From NCBI GenBank assembly GCA_025933775.1, contig JAICZH010000021.1:1-38733 (forward strand): a DNA stretch of 38,733 nt, given 5' to 3'. A program made the translations under genes and the position numbers. Of this stretch, positions 24,982 through 33,529 are shown piece after piece. The notes under the pieces were generated by a model that saw only the letters and a program-made list of their open reading frames with translations, was not told the origin of the DNA and made no database searches. The number at the start of each line of letters is the position of its first letter. Position 1 is the first letter of the stretch. Source of the stretch: Chitinophagaceae bacterium (GTDB taxonomy: Bacteria; Bacteroidota; Bacteroidia; Chitinophagales; Chitinophagaceae).

Positions 24982-25698
24982 TTATTCCACCGTCAAAGAA
25001 AATGTAATCATTTTTGAATTGATTTTATCAATCACATTTGAATAACGCAACGATGGATCGCGGTCATGAAGATTTACTAATCCACTGCTCAATTTTATTT
25101 CGGGAGATAAAACAAAATAAGGAAAATAAATATGGCATCCCAGTCCTACTTCAACACTGAAATCGTAAGGATGTAACTTAATTAAATCTTCTGCTTTGCG
25201 CGCTCCTGCGTTACTTGCGAGGTCGTAATCAAACTTACCTCCTGCAATAGTATATGCCTTAAAATTTTTAATTCTGTCGCTGCTGAATTTTATCTGCACC
25301 GGAAAACTTAATGTAATAGATTGCACTTTTTTTTCAATTGAAGAATCTTCAGCATATTTTTCAGCATATAAAAATGCTTTTTCAGAAAAAGTAAGATCGA
25401 GCGGATAAACCCGTAAATCGAAATGATTGCTCATGCGCAAATTAACGAGCCACGCCAGATTAATGCCGGCGCTATTAATGCTTTCTACATCCATGATAGT
25501 ATCTGAAGCCAGAAACACAGGATGATGAGTAAAATTAAAATGGGATATATTGTACCCCAGATTTATTCCGAAATGATAAGGCTTATCATCATGCCCATCC
25601 TGGTTAAGTACATCGCGCAGCTGTGCCATAGACGCAGATGAACAAAACACGAATGATAGAATCAATACAATTATTTTTCGCCGCAATAAATGGTGCAT
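24982..25698 (-). CDS. porT: PorT-family outer-membrane protein (type IX secretion/gliding)
   Basis: A 238-aa protein with a signal peptide (cleavage near SMAQ) and a small beta-barrel pattern: YHFGINLGYNISHFNF, FDLRVYPLDLTFSE, IQIKFSSDRIKNFKAY and DFSVEVGLGCHIYFPYF. PorT is required for type IX secretion. The order ubiE-porT is typical of Bacteroidota and supports the call. Its start overlaps the end of ubiE by 28 bp, and no later Met would keep the signal peptide. A T9SS substrate is encoded about 2 kb away. Confidence 0.85.
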   Translation of the reverse strand: MHHLLRRKIIVLILSFVFCSSASMAQLRDVLNQDGHDDKPYHFGINLGYNISHFNFTHHPVFLASDTIMDVESINSAGINLAWLVNLRMSNHFDLRVYPLDLTFSEKAFLYAEKYAEDSSIEKKVQSITLSFPVQIKFSSDRIKNFKAYTIAGGKFDYDLASNAGARKAEDLIKLHPYDFSVEVGLGCHIYFPYFVLSPEIKLSSGLVNLHDRDPSLRYSNVIDKINSKMITFSLTVE

Positions 25699-26414
25699 AT
25701 TCCTAAACTCAATGTTTTGTAGAAACTGTGTCTATATTGTAAGCGATTTAAAATTTGAATGAATGTTTTTTTTTCGGGAAATTGTTGCACAGAGTTATTT
25801 AAATATTGATAAGCGTCTTTATTTTTTGAAATTAATTTTCCAATTTTTGGTGTAACAAATTTCATATAAAAATTATAAATGTTTTTTACAACAGGCAATG
25901 AAGGTTTTGAAAATTCAAGCGCTACCAACCTGCCGCCGGGTTTTAAAACCCTGTAAATTTCTGATAATCCTTTTTCAAGATTTTCAAAATTTCTTACGCC
26001 AAATGCCACGGTTACAGCATCAAACGTGTTATCATCAAAAAAAATTGCTTCGCTATCGCCATTTAACAACTGTATCTTATTTTCTAATGCTAAGTTCTTT
26101 ATTTTTTTTCGTCCTATATCAAGCATTCCTTCGCTAATATCAATACCGGTAATTTTTTTTGGCTTTAATATTTTATAACACGTAATTGCAAAATCGCCAG
26201 TGCCGGTAGCCACATCCAAAATATTTTCAGGATGCAATGATTGCAATTGTTTAATTGCTTTTTTTCGCCAGCTTACATCAATGCCTGCGCTTAAAAAACG
26301 GTTTAAAAAATCATATCGAAAAGCAATTGTATCAAACATTTTTTCCACCTGCTTTTTCTTGCTCTCATCAGATTGACCGAATGGAACTACTGTGTCATGG
26401 CTGTACGTATTCAT
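25671..26414 (-). CDS. ubiE: Demethylmenaquinone methyltransferase
   Basis: A SAM-dependent C-methyltransferase (247 aa from the chosen start) for the last step of menaquinone synthesis. Motifs are MFDTIAFRYDFLNRFLSAGID, motif I NILDVATGTGDFAI, GIDISEGMLDIGRKK and VTVAFGVRNFENLEKGL, then RVLKPGGRLVALEFSKP. I start at ATG 26414, because a perfect TATCTTTG lies at 26427-26420, inside the longer frame that would begin at 26456. Its 3' end overlaps porT. A T8 run in the coding sequence is in frame. Confidence 0.94.
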   Translation of the reverse strand: MNTYSHDTVVPFGQSDESKKKQVEKMFDTIAFRYDFLNRFLSAGIDVSWRKKAIKQLQSLHPENILDVATGTGDFAITCYKILKPKKITGIDISEGMLDIGRKKIKNLALENKIQLLNGDSEAIFFDDNTFDAVTVAFGVRNFENLEKGLSEIYRVLKPGGRLVALEFSKPSLPVVKNIYNFYMKFVTPKIGKLISKNKDAYQYLNNSVQQFPEKKTFIQILNRLQYRHSFYKTLSLGICTIYCGEK

Positions 26415-26419
26415 TTTGT

Positions 26420-26427
26420 CAAAGATA
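26420..26427 (-). promoter_or_regulatory. Candidate -7 element for ubiE (TATCTTTG)
   Basis: An exact TAnnTTTG ending five bases before the preferred ubiE ATG. Transcription would start at or next to the start codon, giving a leaderless or nearly leaderless message. It supports the shorter protein start. Confidence 0.5.
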
Positions 26428-26541
26428 GTTTTTTGATGGAATAACTTATCCTGCAAAAAATTCTTTCACTTTTATTTTTGATTTTTTATTAAATGAAACA
26501 ATGAATGTGAATGATACATAGCAACAACATTTTTCTTATTG

Positions 26542-26549
26542 TATCTTGC
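26542..26549 (+). promoter_or_regulatory. Imperfect -7 element for engB (TATCTTGC)
   Basis: TATCTTGC is one T short of TATCTTTGC and sits immediately before the two candidate ATG codons of engB. It argues against the upstream TTG start at 26539. Confidence 0.35.
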
Positions 26550-26550
26550 A

Positions 26551-27198
26551 ATGATGCACATTAAAAAAGCAACATACATTATCAGCAGTCCGTCTTTTGA
26601 AAAATGCCCTGCGCCCGATAAACCGGAGTATGCTTTTATTGGAAGAAGCAATGTGGGCAAGTCTTCGCTAATAAATATGCTTTGCAATAATGATAAGCTT
26701 GCCAAAACTTCTAACACGCCGGGAAAAACACAAATGATCAATCACTTTGAAATCATGAGCGCTTCAAACAGCGATAATGAAAATATCAAGTGGTATCTTG
26801 TTGATTTGCCCGGATACGGTTTTGCAAAAACTTCGCAAAGCAGCAGAAGAAGATGGGAACAAATGATTGAAAATTATTTGCGCAAAAGAGAAAATCTTAC
26901 CAATGTTTTTGTATTGATAGATGCACGGCATTCGCCACAAAAACTGGATATTAATTTTATAAATAAATTAGTATTGTGGCAAATACCTTACACAATTATT
27001 TTTACAAAAACTGATAAAGAAAAACAATCTGTGGTAAGTAAAAATGTAAAACTATTTTTTGAAAGCCTGCGAAAAACATTGCAGTTTTTGCCACAATATT
27101 TTTTATCAAGCGCTGTAAAAAAAACAGGAAGAGAAAAAATTTTGGATTTGATTGAAGAGATGAATTTTGATACTACGGAAGATTTATTTATAAGATAG
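26551..27198 (+). CDS. engB: Ribosome biogenesis GTPase EngB (YihA/YsxC)
   Basis: A TRAFAC-class GTPase (about 216 aa) for large-subunit assembly. G1 is GRSNVGKSSLIN, G2 lies around TSNTPGKTQ, G3 is DLPGYGFAK, G4 is TKTD and G5 is SSAVKKTG. Two adjacent ATGs (26551 and 26554) fit the start; a TTG at 26539 lies within the likely promoter. The gene is divergent from ubiE and convergent with the YkuK-like gene. The spacer after it contains repeats of TTAATTGC. Confidence 0.94.
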   Translation: MMHIKKATYIISSPSFEKCPAPDKPEYAFIGRSNVGKSSLINMLCNNDKLAKTSNTPGKTQMINHFEIMSASNSDNENIKWYLVDLPGYGFAKTSQSSRRRWEQMIENYLRKRENLTNVFVLIDARHSPQKLDINFINKLVLWQIPYTIIFTKTDKEKQSVVSKNVKLFFESLRKTLQFLPQYFLSSAVKKTGREKILDLIEEMNFDTTEDLFIR

Positions 27199-27240
27199 TT
27201 TAATTGCTAATTGTTTAATTGCTTATTGCTTATTGAAAAA

Positions 27241-27714
27241 TCAGTTTACCACTTTATTGGCGCAACTGCTGCTGGCAAAGGCTTCCGGCTTAGCTTTGAA
27301 GGCAAAGCCCATTCCGAGAATATAACCCATTGCTTCGCGCAAGGCTTCATTACTTTTAAAATGAGGATTCGTATTTATGTCGGCATGCACTTCCATATCT
27401 ACATCGTATTTTGTAAAAAGATCGCAAAGCTCATAAGCAATTTCAATACTTTTTGCTACTTCTACCAGCATGCGTTCTTTAATGCTGTACACCGTTTTTG
27501 TTTTATCGTTGTGTATAAACATAAAGCCGCCATGCCCTTCGCGAAGAAAAACAATAACAGTGGCAAACTCTGTGTCAGCGCCTTTTACCTGGCTATCGGT
27601 GCCAATACAAACTTTTAAGCGGTATCCTGCTTTTGTTTCTTTTTGAATAGCTAATTCTACTGCGCCTTTGATAGGAAGATCAATAACATCGCCATTAAAT
27701 TTTCTCCAATACAT
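27241..27714 (-). CDS. YkuK-family RNase H-like protein (DUF458)
   Basis: A 157-aa protein from the chosen ATG (MYWRKFNGDVIDLPIKGAVE). The central VCIGTDSQVKGADTEFATVI carries the acidic residue pattern of an RNase H-like fold. Later segments are KTKTVYSIKERMLVEV and DMEVHADINTNPHFKSNEAL, then AMGYILGMGF, all typical of DUF458. No activity is established. The frame is open to 27762, but the added 16 residues look unrelated. Confidence 0.82.
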   Translation of the reverse strand: MYWRKFNGDVIDLPIKGAVELAIQKETKAGYRLKVCIGTDSQVKGADTEFATVIVFLREGHGGFMFIHNDKTKTVYSIKERMLVEVAKSIEIAYELCDLFTKYDVDMEVHADINTNPHFKSNEALREAMGYILGMGFAFKAKPEAFASSSCANKVVN

Positions 27715-27793
27715 AAAATAAGGTTTTTTAAAATTACCAAATTTAATTATATCAAACAGCAAAAATTTATCTTTTATACAGATTAGGCTGAAT

Positions 27794-27826
27794 AATTTAT
27801 TTTCGTGTGTGCGTTACCGTTAGTTT
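27794..27826. repeat. 33-bp dispersed repeat, copy B
   Basis: Same orientation and 31 of 33 bases shared with copy A at 21679-21711. It is intergenic, between the YkuK-like gene and the metalloprotease terminator. Confidence 0.75.
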
Positions 27827-27860
27827 TTTAAAAATTTTATTTAAACAAATATTGATAAAA

Positions 27861-27890
27861 CAAAAAGGGCCAGCCCCTAACGCTGACCCT
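27861..27890 (-). terminator. Intrinsic terminator after the metalloprotease gene
   Basis: On the minus strand AGGGTCAGC, a seven-base loop and GCTGGCCCT form a stem of eight pairs with one mismatch, followed by TTTTTGTTTT. It lies about 22 bp after the protease stop. Confidence 0.75.
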
Positions 27891-27911
27891 TAACTTACAC
27901 ATGAATCTACC

Positions 27912-29507
27912 TTACAGTTTTACAATTCTTTCTGTCAGTCTTTGATTATTATTTATTATTTGCATAAGATAGACTCCGTTAGGGACGTTACTTATATTAA
28001 TAGTATTTGTTCCGGCTTTTGCACGTCCTGCCTGTAAAATTCTTCCGCTCATATCTGCCAGTTTATAATTGTAATCTTCTTTAGCATTCACGTTTATTTC
28101 ATTATAAACCATTGTAGAAATTGTAAATAATTTTTCTTTGTTGGCATTTGATTTTAATACAATCACATTTGAATACATAGCCTGGTCAGTAGCTGAAACT
28201 GCTTTAATCCTGTAATAAATTGTTTGATTTATTGAAGGAGTGTAACTATAATTTTGTGAACCTTGCGGTAGTTGTACAAGCGTTGTAAAATTGTTTCCAT
28301 CTTCAGAACTTTCAAGAGTTACACTGCTCACCGGTTCGTCTGAAATAATATTCCAGTTTAAAATGTGCTTGTCCTTATCAGCTTTACCAGTAAGCGTTAT
28401 TTGTTTTATAGGTAATGCAAATAAAGGAGCAAACGATCCTGAAATATTATAGGAACCAAGGCTTCCATAGTTGGATGTATTTGCATTTCCTGCGCCTTCA
28501 ACCACTAAAAAATAATTTCCGGAATTTAAGGATGTATCAACAGATGCATCTAAAATATCTATCGGGTCATATACTTGCAGCGTTTGCAAAGATGAATTAA
28601 GTAATTCCAGTTTTACATCAAGATCTGCACCTTCATTATTCGGCCCTACCGAAAATGGTTTGGCGTCAATATGAAGATGGCCAGCTTGCGTGAGATTCAA
28701 TTTAAAAACATCTTTATCCGAAGATGTAGTAATAATTCCGCTGTCTGCAATTAATGTATTATTTATTGAAAGAATTGTTGGATTTACGTTCGGGTCATCG
28801 CTATGGTCATCAGTGCGATAAGTAAATCCATTAGAAGTAGTAATAATTGAAAGCGCATCCTGATCTGCTGCGCATCCGTAAGGAGTAGGCCCGTTGTACC
28901 ATCCTGAAAAATTTTCATAATAACTATTTCCCATTACCGGTGCCCATCCAGTTTGTCCGGAACCCGCGCCGGTATTATATGTTGCCAGCAAATTACAATT
29001 GTTATCATATTTAGCCTGGTGAGATAAACCAACAGTATGGCCGCTTTCATGCGTGCAACATTCGGCAACTGCTTTTATATTATAAGGCCCGAGCCTGTCG
29101 GGGAAAACAAAACCAGGCGTATCATCGCCCCATGTAAATGAACCCGTATAGGATACACCGCCAACACCGGGATACCATGAACTGGTAGGAGTAATAATAA
29201 TTCTCACTCTTCTGTTAAGCGGCGCCGCTAAAAATATTGTAGAGTCGGTAGTAATGTCAATATTAAATGGCCTGAAATCTTCTGATACACGATTAAACAC
29301 TTCAATAATTTGTGCATCGGTTAATCCGGATGGAGCGCAGGCCAAAGGAACACCGCTGTTCCATGAGGTGGATTGCACATATTGACCATCAAAATCAAGA
29401 AATATAGTTGCTTTTGCAGATGGTAAACTGCTCAATAATGGTAGAGCACTCAATTGGCTTGAAAATAAAGTTAGTAAAGGAATCAGTATAACAAAAAGTT
29501 TTCTCAT
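27912..29507 (-). CDS. Secreted zinc metalloprotease with T9SS C-terminal sorting domain
   Basis: A 531-aa protein with signal peptide MRKLFVILIPLLTLFSSQLS. The metzincin site HESGHTVGLSH spans residues 153-163, with Zn ligands H153, H157 and H163 and catalytic E154. Then come a pre-peptidase-like beta domain (GHLHIDAKPFS, NYFLVVEGAG), an FN3-like segment (about 372-450) and a type A sorting domain (YKLADMSGRILQAG, ISNVPNGVYLMQI, RIVKL) at the end. Export is expected through the type IX system, whose PorT is encoded nearby. It is preceded by a small secreted protein in the same orientation. Confidence 0.88.
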   Translation of the reverse strand: MRKLFVILIPLLTLFSSQLSALPLLSSLPSAKATIFLDFDGQYVQSTSWNSGVPLACAPSGLTDAQIIEVFNRVSEDFRPFNIDITTDSTIFLAAPLNRRVRIIITPTSSWYPGVGGVSYTGSFTWGDDTPGFVFPDRLGPYNIKAVAECCTHESGHTVGLSHQAKYDNNCNLLATYNTGAGSGQTGWAPVMGNSYYENFSGWYNGPTPYGCAADQDALSIITTSNGFTYRTDDHSDDPNVNPTILSINNTLIADSGIITTSSDKDVFKLNLTQAGHLHIDAKPFSVGPNNEGADLDVKLELLNSSLQTLQVYDPIDILDASVDTSLNSGNYFLVVEGAGNANTSNYGSLGSYNISGSFAPLFALPIKQITLTGKADKDKHILNWNIISDEPVSSVTLESSEDGNNFTTLVQLPQGSQNYSYTPSINQTIYYRIKAVSATDQAMYSNVIVLKSNANKEKLFTISTMVYNEINVNAKEDYNYKLADMSGRILQAGRAKAGTNTINISNVPNGVYLMQIINNNQRLTERIVKL

Positions 29508-29549
29508 GGTATAGGATTTAGGGTTTCCGCTGAAAAATTGTTAGATAGA

Positions 29550-29999
29550 TTAATAATCTTGTATAAGGTCTTCTGTTTTTATTTTAGTAAAAGAATATTG
29601 TCCGGTATTATCTTTTGTTAATTCATAACCATCGGCATATTTTTCATTAATAATTCGGCCTACATAAGTGATGGTATTATCGTCGTTAATTATTTTAGAA
29701 ATAGAAAGTATTGAATTTTGCATCAAGGGTGATTTAATCACAACGCTTGATAAATTATTATATTTTTTTACGGATGATAAAACAGTTCCTGCAAAAGAAA
29801 ATTTATTGGCAAAATTTAATTGAATAGAAGAACCGGGTGTGGTACTAAAAGCTTTGTTGAGCTCAAGAACAGATGTCGGAATATTTGATGAAAAATTGCT
29901 AAACAATTCGGGTCTTGCAGACCTGCCAACTTGTGCCTGTGCAGAAGAAAAAATCATAAGCATCAGGAGCGGCGCCAGTGATTTGGATATGTTTTTCAT
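29550..29999 (-). CDS. Small secreted protein upstream of the metalloprotease
   Basis: A 149-aa protein from ATG 29999, with signal peptide MKNISKSLAPLLMLMIFSSA ending AQAQ; an ATG at 30020 would add seven residues. The mature part contains ELFSNFSSNIPTSVLELNKA, SIQLNFANKFSFAGTVLSS and TITYVGRIINEKYADGYEL. These resemble propeptide-like N-termini of some secreted Bacteroidota proteases, a weak recollection rather than a proven homology. It stops 42 bp before the protease ATG with a shared terminator, so the two probably form an operon. It could be a chaperone, inhibitor or detached prodomain. Confidence 0.7.
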   Translation of the reverse strand: MKNISKSLAPLLMLMIFSSAQAQVGRSARPELFSNFSSNIPTSVLELNKAFSTTPGSSIQLNFANKFSFAGTVLSSVKKYNNLSSVVIKSPLMQNSILSISKIINDDNTITYVGRIINEKYADGYELTKDNTGQYSFTKIKTEDLIQDY

Positions 30000-30128
30000 G
30001 GTATGGAATTTTGGTTTCAATTGTATCGGATAAGCAATAAACGATACGCTAAAAAAAAAATTATACTAAAACCAAAAAAAAATCAATAGAAATTAAATAA
30101 GAGCAAAAGTACTTGGCCAAAAGAAGTA

Positions 30129-30494
30129 TTAATACTGGCCGGTGCTTAGTAAAACCAACGTGCAAGCCTCTTGTGGAGTAATATTATTTTGAGTGGCAAG
30201 CGCAGCAAGTTCTTTATTTTCGGCGCCGGGATTAAATATAATGCGCTTGGGATGCAGTGAAGTTATATAATCGTAATATTGTTTTTGATTTTCGGGATTC
30301 AGGTAAAGCGTTACCGTATCAAGGTTGTCAATATTTTTTTGTTCGGTTTCAATTAATACATCTGCTACTTTACCGCTTCTTTTTCCAATGGCAATTACTT
30401 CGTGGCCTTTTGCACGGAGTGCATTCACAGCAAGATAGCTGTAACGGTTACGGTTACACGAAGCTCCTAATACCAATGTTTTTTTATTTGACAT
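30129..30494 (-). CDS. CoA-binding domain protein
   Basis: A 121-aa single-domain Rossmann protein of the CoA_binding_2 type. It has TLVLGASCNRNRYSYLAVN (residues 6-24), GHEVIAIGKRSGKVADV and the closing HPKRIIFNPGAENKELAALA and ACTLVLLSTGQY. Related proteins bind CoA or acyl-CoA; the role is unknown. It lies 33 bp after the FAD reductase, as the last gene on the strand of the PKS operon, and may be only a neighbour. Confidence 0.85.
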   Translation of the reverse strand: MSNKKTLVLGASCNRNRYSYLAVNALRAKGHEVIAIGKRSGKVADVLIETEQKNIDNLDTVTLYLNPENQKQYYDYITSLHPKRIIFNPGAENKELAALATQNNITPQEACTLVLLSTGQY

Positions 30495-30527
30495 ATTATA
30501 AGGATTGAATCCACAGATATAAAATTA

Positions 30528-31696
30528 CTAAAACTCTTTGCCATGTGTAGCTTTTATTATTTTATTAATTAAAAATGGAAACGGTTTTATAAAACGTATA
30601 AATATATTAGTTGAAAATTCTTTGCCAAATAATTTCTGAACCATGCGTCCGGTGCGCAATCTTTTCTGAAATTTTTTTTTCCATTGATGCTCATATTCAT
30701 TTTCCATTTGATCTCTTGTAATATTTTTATTTAAAAAAGATATGATGCATTCAAATGCAATTTTAGAAGAATGGAGTGCCATGCTCATTCCATTGCCGCA
30801 CAGCGGCGTTATCATTCCAGCGGCATCACCAATCATTAGCACATGATTTTCTATTAATGATTTTTTATTGAAACTTATTTGTGAAATGGTTACCGGTTCC
30901 TGAAAAATAAATTCAGATTCAGAAAATATTTTTTTTAAAAATGGATTTTTATATAAAATATTTTTTTCCATTTCTTTAATTGAATTGTTATTCTGTTTCA
31001 GATTTTGTGCCGTTGTTAAGTAACAAAGGCAATAGGCATCCCCTTCCACTTTTGAAATACCACAATATCCGTTTTTGAAATTATGCAATGCAATCTTGTC
31101 AAAAGGAAATGAAGTTTTAATGTGATATTTTACACCTATATAATTATTGAGCTTACCCGGCTTTTTTTTGATAAAATTTCTCGACCACTTTACGTCAAGA
31201 TTGCTTCGCTTGCCAAAACAACCGGCAACCACTTTACAATTGATTGCATCGTTTTTATATTGAATGCTAAAATTTTCATCTTTAAAAATTATATCATTCA
31301 CTTTTGTTTCTTCTAAAATATGCACACCATTTTCTTTGGCAATTTTTTTAATTCGTTATCAATACAAAAACGGCTAACGCCAAAGCCACCCAAATCAAGA
31401 TTTGCATTTATATAATTACCATCAGGCGATGAAACAATTAATTTTTTAATAACCGGTAAATCAAATTTTGAAAAATAAAAGCCAAGCGATGCAATAAAAT
31501 TGCGGCTTTCGAGGCTAATGTATTCGCCGCAAACCCTGTGGAACGGATACTTTTCTTTTTCAAATAAAATAACATTATAATTTTTTTTGGCAAGTAAAAT
31601 AGAAAGAGACAAGCCAGCAAGACCACCGCCGGTGATTCCAACATCAAAAAATTTTGAATCAATTTGAGAATTTTTATTTGCTGTTGAAGGAGTCAA
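30528..31696 (-). pseudogene. Geranylgeranyl-reductase-like FAD oxidoreductase, frameshifted at A7
   Basis: Two overlapping frames together make one protein of about 388 aa. The first (31696-31313) has the FAD motif GITGGGLAGLSLSILLAKK and YPFHRVCGEYISLES. It loses frame at an A7 run (coding strand; T7 at 31343-31349) and stops 28 bases later. The second (to 30528) continues with KENGVHILEETKVND and MIGDAAGMITPLCGNGMSMA. One extra A, or a -1 slip at A-AAA-AAA, restores ELKKIAKENGVHIL. No other damage is visible. The family reduces prenyl chains or hydroxylates quinone-like substrates. It could be functional by slippage, phase-off, decayed or a sequence error. Confidence 0.8.
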
Positions 31697-31722
31697 TTAT
31701 AAATTTTATTTTGAAATTTATT

Positions 31723-32442
31723 TTAAAAATTTTTTTTCCCTTCAGGATTAAGGGCCGTTATCAAATACCGGAATGCCCACTGCCATTGAATTGTATAATT
31801 ACTAATTCCTGCTTTTTCAAAAATATTTTTCCATTCATTTTTTTCAAATCCACGCAACACGGAAAGCGGCGCATCATTTTTTACTAAATAAGATTTTGAA
31901 AAAATTTTTGTTGCATATTTTATAAAATTATAAGCAAGCGGATGACGATGCAAATCATTTATAAAAAACCCAATCGCAGAATTATCCTTCATCCATTGCA
32001 ACATTGTTATCAATTCACCATCACTAAAATGATGGCAAAAAAGCGAAGAAAAAATTATATCAGGTTTATTGTTTTTAAAATCTGCATTGCGATAATCGGA
32101 TGTAATAAAATGTATGTTTTCAATTTTGCATTTATTTTTTGCATAGCTGATGCACTCATCATTTATATCTATCCCGATAAAGTGAGCATTAATTTTATTT
32201 TTTTTACAAAAAAAATATAAAGCATTTAAGTTATCTCCGCCGCCGCAACCGATTTCACACACTGAAATTTTTTTATGCTGGCCAGCTAATTTTTTAAATC
32301 CTTTAATAGTGATGGAATGGCCGCCCAGATGGGCATTCACGAACTCAAGCTCTTTCATATTTTGCGCAATATCAGCAAACGGAATATTGCTTCCATCGAG
32401 CAATTCTTTTTTGTATGAACGATGTTTGTAATCAATCATCAC
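31723..32442 (-). CDS. Class I SAM-dependent methyltransferase of the PKS operon
   Basis: A 239-aa methyltransferase. Motif I is VCEIGCGGGDNLNALY (about residues 61-76), the acidic strand end is FIGIDINDE, and PDIIFSSLFCHHFSDGEL follows. Its start overlaps the PKS gene by 11 bp, implying translational coupling. The family member closest in pattern is a Methyltransf_25/11-type enzyme. The probable substrate is the polyketide product or its prenylated form (inference from context). T8 and A8 runs in the coding sequence are in frame. Confidence 0.85.
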   Translation of the reverse strand: MMIDYKHRSYKKELLDGSNIPFADIAQNMKELEFVNAHLGGHSITIKGFKKLAGQHKKISVCEIGCGGGDNLNALYFFCKKNKINAHFIGIDINDECISYAKNKCKIENIHFITSDYRNADFKNNKPDIIFSSLFCHHFSDGELITMLQWMKDNSAIGFFINDLHRHPLAYNFIKYATKIFSKSYLVKNDAPLSVLRGFEKNEWKNIFEKAGISNYTIQWQWAFRYLITALNPEGKKNF

Positions 32443-33529
32443 TTAAAATGAATGTCTCTAAAGTAAGTCCCGGGCCGAAGGCAGCGCCAAAAATATTTGT
32501 CTTCTTATTTTTTGTAACGCCAAGTGAATTCATAATTTCTTTTAATACAAATAAAATAGTTGGCGAAGACATGTTGCCATAATTTTTTAAAACATTGTAA
32601 GAATGTTTAAGGTCTTCAGGAGATATGTCAATACTTTTTTCAATTGCTTTGAGAATTCTTTTTCCGCCGGGATGCATGCACCAGTGAGAGATTTCGCCTT
32701 TATCAATTTGAGCGTGATGAAGTGCATTAGAAACAAGTTTATTAAAATCCTCTTCAATCAAATCGGGAACATAACCGGAAAGCGTCATTAAAAAGCCGGA
32801 AGATGAAAGTTGCCAGCTCATATCTTTTTTTCCTTTAAAAGACACTTCGCTGTAAAAATTATTTATTTTCAAACCATCTTCTTTACAATCATCATGCGCA
32901 ATTAAAACGGCTGCACATCCATCGCCAAAGAGCAGGCTCGATGCAATATTATCCGTAGTATTTTCTTTTTGAAAATGGAGTGTGCAAAGCTCGGTACATA
33001 CCACCAACACTTTTGCATTTTTATCTTTTTTGCAAAAGGCATCGGCTAATTTTAGCCCATGAATAGCGGCATAACATCCCATAAAATTTACTGAGGTTTT
33101 AAAAATATTTGCCGGCAAATTCATTGCTTCCATTATTTGCAAATCGAGGCCTGGAGCGCTTATGCCGGTACAGCTTACAGTAATTAAATGTGTTATTTCT
33201 TCTTTATCAATTTTATTATTGATGCATTTTTCAATGGCATCTACAGAAAGAGCGGGCGCTGTTTTATTAAACCATTTCATACGCAATTCAAGACTGGGAA
33301 AGGGTTCCAGGTTTTCAGTGGCCGGATAAAATTGCCATTCATCTGCATTCAAACTATAATCGGGCAATACGGAATATCGTGTATCAATTGCGCTTTGATG
33401 ATATAAAAATTTTAATTTTCTTTTATCTGTTTCATTCATCGCATATACGTTTTGCATAAATGTAAGAATGCGTTCCTGCTCATGCCTGTAAGCCGGTACT
33501 GAAGTAGCTATAGAAATTATTTTACTCAA
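32432..33529 (-). CDS. Type III polyketide synthase
   Basis: A 365-aa homodimeric chalcone/stilbene-synthase-like ketosynthase that extends an acyl-CoA starter with malonyl-CoA. The catalytic triad is visible: C152 in NFMGCYAAIHG, H286 in WCMHPGGKR and N319 in NYGNMSSPTI. FGDGCAAVLI and AAFGPGLTLE complete the fold. The starter is unknown; bacterial relatives make alkylpyrones, alkylresorcinols or tetrahydroxynaphthalene. It overlaps ubiA by 8 bp upstream and the methyltransferase downstream, so it is the core of a tight operon. It is intact. Confidence 0.93.
   Translation of the reverse strand: MSKIISIATSVPAYRHEQERILTFMQNVYAMNETDKRKLKFLYHQSAIDTRYSVLPDYSLNADEWQFYPATENLEPFPSLELRMKWFNKTAPALSVDAIEKCINNKIDKEEITHLITVSCTGISAPGLDLQIMEAMNLPANIFKTSVNFMGCYAAIHGLKLADAFCKKDKNAKVLVVCTELCTLHFQKENTTDNIASSLLFGDGCAAVLIAHDDCKEDGLKINNFYSEVSFKGKKDMSWQLSSSGFLMTLSGYVPDLIEEDFNKLVSNALHHAQIDKGEISHWCMHPGGKRILKAIEKSIDISPEDLKHSYNVLKNYGNMSSPTILFVLKEIMNSLGVTKNKKTNIFGAAFGPGLTLETFILSDD

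Noticed and set aside
25671-25698. Frameshift or fusion between ubiE and porT
   Set aside because: Both proteins are complete, with their own start and end. The 28-bp overlap is ordinary gene packing.
26415-26456. Longer start for ubiE
   Set aside because: An exact -7 promoter element lies inside this stretch, and the residues do not match the usual N-terminus.
27241-27618. 135-codon plus-strand frame at 27211-27618
   Set aside because: It is antisense to the conserved YkuK-family gene.
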